From assembly GCF_016863035.1 (NCBI RefSeq), contig NZ_BOOC01000025.1, positions 50,655 through 114,654 on the forward strand: a stretch of 64,000 bases of DNA, in the 5' to 3' direction. Made by a program: the position numbers and the translations under genes. The notes beneath the pieces were generated by a model, which worked only from the letters and a program-made list of their open reading frames with translations, was not told the DNA's origin and did no database searches. Each line of letters begins with the position of its first letter. Position 1 is the first letter of the stretch. This stretch comes from Microbispora corallina. GTDB lineage: Bacteria > Actinomycetota > Actinomycetes > Streptosporangiales > Streptosporangiaceae. Below, one piece after another: positions 61,944 through 64,000 of this stretch.

Positions 61944-62564
61944 TCAGCGGAGGGTCAGCGCGTACTCCACCTGGGGGATCGGGTGGCCGTCGCCGAAGTC
62001 GTGGCCCCGGACCGCGCCCGACTCGGCGAAGCCGCACTTGGCGTAGAAGCGGCGCGACCGGGGGGTGTCGCGCAGCGTCCACAGGTGCACCCGCCGGACG
62101 CCGCTCTCCCGCATTTCGTCCAGGGTGGCGGTCATCAGCGCGCCCGCGACGCCGCTTCCCCAGCCGTCCGGGTGCGCGTAGAAGCCGAAGATCTCCGCCG
62201 ACTCCGGCGCCGCCGGCGGTGAGCCGAAGTAGGAGAAGGCCAGCGGCCGCCCCCCGGCCGCGGCCAGCAGGACCGTGCCGCCCGTGCCGCCCGTGCCGCC
62301 CGTGCCGCCCGTGCCGCCCGTGCCGCCCGTGCCGCCCGTGTCCCCGGCCGTGTCCCCGGCCGTGTCCCCGCCTGGATCGCTGTCTGGGCTCCCGGCCGCG
62401 GCGAGCACGTCGTGCCACTTGCCGCGCCGGTGGCGGACCGCCTCCGCGAAGAACCGCGGGGCGAAGAAGCCGGCGTACGCCGCCTTCCACGACTCGGCGT
62501 GGATCTCGCCCACGACGTCCCCGTCGCCGGCGGCCGCCGGGAACACAGTGAGGTCTCCCGTCAT
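61944..62564 (-). CDS. GNAT acetyltransferase with a coding minisatellite
   Basis: 206 aa. GNAT fold with acetyl-CoA motif FYAHPDGWGSGVAGALM and the RRFYAKCGF segment near the C-terminus. Between the first helices and the central sheet lies an insertion of GDT(A) units followed by seven Gly-Gly-Thr units (residues ~66-97), encoded by perfect repeats. Leaderless: TACGGT (minus strand, 62572-62577) is 7 nt before the ATG. The substrate is unknown. Confidence 0.85.
   Translation of the reverse strand: MTGDLTVFPAAAGDGDVVGEIHAESWKAAYAGFFAPRFFAEAVRHRRGKWHDVLAAAGSPDSDPGGDTAGDTAGDTGGTGGTGGTGGTGGTGGTGGTVLLAAAGGRPLAFSYFGSPPAAPESAEIFGFYAHPDGWGSGVAGALMTATLDEMRESGVRRVHLWTLRDTPRSRRFYAKCGFAESGAVRGHDFGDGHPIPQVEYALTLR
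62275..62370. repeat. Minisatellite: seven 9-bp units and 2.75 12-bp units
   Basis: GTGCCGCCC repeated exactly seven times (62275-62337), then GTGTCCCCGGCC twice plus a partial copy (62338-62370). Multiples of 3, so length changes by slippage stay in frame. Confidence 0.95.
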
Positions 62565-62697
62565 GGAGATCACCGTACCCCTGTTGCGAAGTCTCAGTAA
62601 ATGCAAATAAGTCGCAATACTGTCCCGGAATGGATGGAATCATGCCGTGACCCGCAACGAACCCGAGCCGGTCCGCCGCGCCGCTACCGTTGCAGGG

Positions 62698-63195
62698 GTG
62701 GAGGAGATCGATCGCCGAATCGTCACCCTGCTGGCGAGGGACGGCCGGATGAGCTTCACCGACCTGGCCAAGGAGACCGGCCTGTCCGTGTCCGCGGTGC
62801 ACCAGCGGGTCCGCAGGCTGGAGAAACGCGGGGTCATCCAGGGTTATTCGGCGCTCGTCGACTACGACGAGATCGGCCTCCCGCTGACCGCGTTCGTCTC
62901 GATCAAGCCGAACGACCCGGCCGCGCCCGACGACGCGCCCGAGCGGCTGAGCCACCTCAGCGCCATCGAGGCCTGCCACAGCGTGGCGGGCGACGAGAGC
63001 TACATCCTCAAGGTCAGGGTCGCCTCGCCGCTCGCGCTGGAGGAGCTGCTCCAGCAGATCCGTGCGTCCGCGCACGTCAGCACTCGGACGACGGTCGTGC
63101 TGAGCACGCCGTACGACTACCGGTCGCCGGCGGTCGCGCCGGAGCCGGAGGCGGACGCCCTCGGTCCCGGCGCGGCCGCGGCCGGTCAGGAATGA
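62698..63195 (+). CDS. Lrp/AsnC-family regulator
   Basis: 165 aa. Helix-turn-helix (FTDLAKETGLSVSAVHQRVRRLEKRGVIQGYSALVDY) and a RAM ligand domain. GTG at 62698 is preferred: TACCGT (62685-62690) is 7 nt upstream and the protein then starts VEEIDRRIV like other family members. An earlier in-frame GTG (62647) would add 17 non-family residues. C-terminal tail Ala/Glu/Pro-rich. Confidence 0.88.
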   Translation: MEEIDRRIVTLLARDGRMSFTDLAKETGLSVSAVHQRVRRLEKRGVIQGYSALVDYDEIGLPLTAFVSIKPNDPAAPDDAPERLSHLSAIEACHSVAGDESYILKVRVASPLALEELLQQIRASAHVSTRTTVVLSTPYDYRSPAVAPEPEADALGPGAAAAGQE

Positions 63196-63245
63196 GCCCT
63201 CCCGGCACGGGGAGGGCGTGAATCTTTCAGCGGATGCGGGGGAGA

Positions 63246-64000
63246 TCAGCCCGCGGGAGCGGTCAGCATCTCCTCGCCGGGACCGGGGTCCGTGCTCGGC
63301 TCCGGGGTGAAGTGGGCCCGGACCCGCGCGTACGCGTCGGGGGCGGCGCCGAACCGGTCGAGCCCGAGCAGGGCGGCCCCCACGATGGGCGGGACGTCGG
63401 CGACGACGAGCCGGGCCGCCGGCGCCTCCCGCGCGTACCGCTCCTCGACGAGCGACGTCAGCAGCGGGTCGCCCGAGGTGAGCACGCCGCCGCCGAGCAC
63501 GACCTCGCAGGGCTCGCCCAGCAGGCCGATGCGCCGCATCGCGACGACGCCGAGCACCACGACCTCCTCGGCCTGCCGCTCCACCAGCGACCGGGCGACC
63601 GCGTCGCCCGCCCCCGCCGCGGCGAGCAGGGGCGGCACCAGGGTGTGCAGCCGGTCCACCCGCAGCTCGCCGAGGTGCAGCCCGATCACCACGTCCTCCA
63701 CCGTCGGCCGGGCGAAGCACGAGCGGACGACGTCCACCAGGGCCGTCGCCGGCCCCCGTCCGTCCTCGGCCCGCATGGCGTGCCACAGGGCCTCCTCGCC
63801 CAGGTGGTAGCCGCCGCCCCAGTCGCCGCTGAGCCGCCCGAGGGCGGGGAACCTGGCCACCTCGCCCGTGGGGGAGACGCCCACCGCGTTGATGCCCGCG
63901 CCGCACACGACGGCGACCCCCCAGGGCGCCTCGGCGCCCGCCCGCAGCAGGGCGAAGGTGTCGTTGCCCACGGCCACGGTCCCGCCGTACCGGCGGGCGA
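63246..64000 (-). CDS. BadF/BadG-type sugar kinase, N-acetylglucosamine-kinase-like (N-terminus missing)
   Basis: Frame open through the right edge; at least 250 aa seen. ASKHA-fold ATPase: VAVVCGAGINAVGV and LSGDWGGGYHLGEEA are nucleotide/sugar-binding motifs, EVVLGGGVLTSG the second phosphate motif. Likely phosphorylates an amino sugar. The N-terminal phosphate-1 motif lies outside. Confidence 0.85.
   Translation of the reverse strand, partial: ARRYGGTVAVGNDTFALLRAGAEAPWGVAVVCGAGINAVGVSPTGEVARFPALGRLSGDWGGGYHLGEEALWHAMRAEDGRGPATALVDVVRSCFARPTVEDVVIGLHLGELRVDRLHTLVPPLLAAAGAGDAVARSLVERQAEEVVVLGVVAMRRIGLLGEPCEVVLGGGVLTSGDPLLTSLVEERYAREAPAARLVVADVPPIVGAALLGLDRFGAAPDAYARVRAHFTPEPSTDPGPGEEMLTAPAG

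Noticed and set aside
62275..62370. Possible CRISPR-like repeat array
   Set aside because: Repeats are 9 and 12 bp with no spacers and lie inside a coding frame; it is a minisatellite.

Overview
The window is high-GC actinobacterial chromosome. It carries almost the whole Pup-proteasome system (mpa, dop, pup, prcB, prcA, pafA, pafB, pafC), with trmI upstream and tatA, tatC and a helY-type helicase downstream. Gene content, very high GC and many leaderless starts suggest a Streptosporangiales-type soil actinomycete (Nonomuraea/Microbispora-like); this placement is inference. I see no rRNA, tRNA, CRISPR array or insertion sequence.

Layout. 1-7.1 kb: a membrane site-2 protease cut by the left edge, an FHA-domain protein, a TetR regulator divergent from a PfkB kinase and class III aminotransferase pair, and a double GNAT protein. 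7.2-14.9 kb: trmI, mpa, an acyltransferase, dop, a Ser/Thr kinase, a small membrane protein and pup. 15.3-27.1 kb: an accessory block between pup and prcB, made of an XRE regulator divergent from an NmrA/cupin pair and a seven-gene minus-strand operon (sugar ABC importer, PHP hydrolase, oxidoreductase, GH38 alpha-mannosidase). 27.3-39.2 kb: prcBA, a lipoprotein, pafA, an FKBP lipoprotein, a secreted GH46 chitosanase, a COG2345 regulator, DUF3291, DUF3866, pafB, pafC, a small membrane protein, tatA and tatC. 39.3-48.7 kb: a second accessory block with an amino-acid-type ABC importer behind a leader peptide, a diacylglycerol-kinase-like gene, a PadR/ABC export unit and a TetR/MFS pair. 48.7-58.7 kb: helY, an RNB ribonuclease, a 5'-3' exonuclease, a PP2C phosphatase, a proline peptidase, an acyl-CoA dehydrogenase and a sulfotransferase. 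58.8-64 kb: a LacI-linked sugar module, a GNAT gene with a coding minisatellite, an Lrp regulator and a BadF-type kinase cut by the right edge.

How the genes fit. PafA ligates Pup to lysines, Dop removes it, Mpa unfolds pupylated proteins and PrcAB degrades them. PafB/PafC are the WYL activators of the LexA-independent DNA-damage response. Pup already ends in Gly-Gly-Glu, so Dop is not needed to deamidate it. The pafA promoter matches the PafBC-type element TTGTCRGTG-N8-TANNNT, which suggests a feedback loop between the damage regulator and the ligase.

Other notable signals: a cysteine-containing leader peptide and mutually exclusive hairpins before the amino-acid-type ABC operon, an AT-rich hairpin inside dop, several palindromic operators in divergent promoters, and at least fifteen genes with TANNNT six or seven bases before the start codon.
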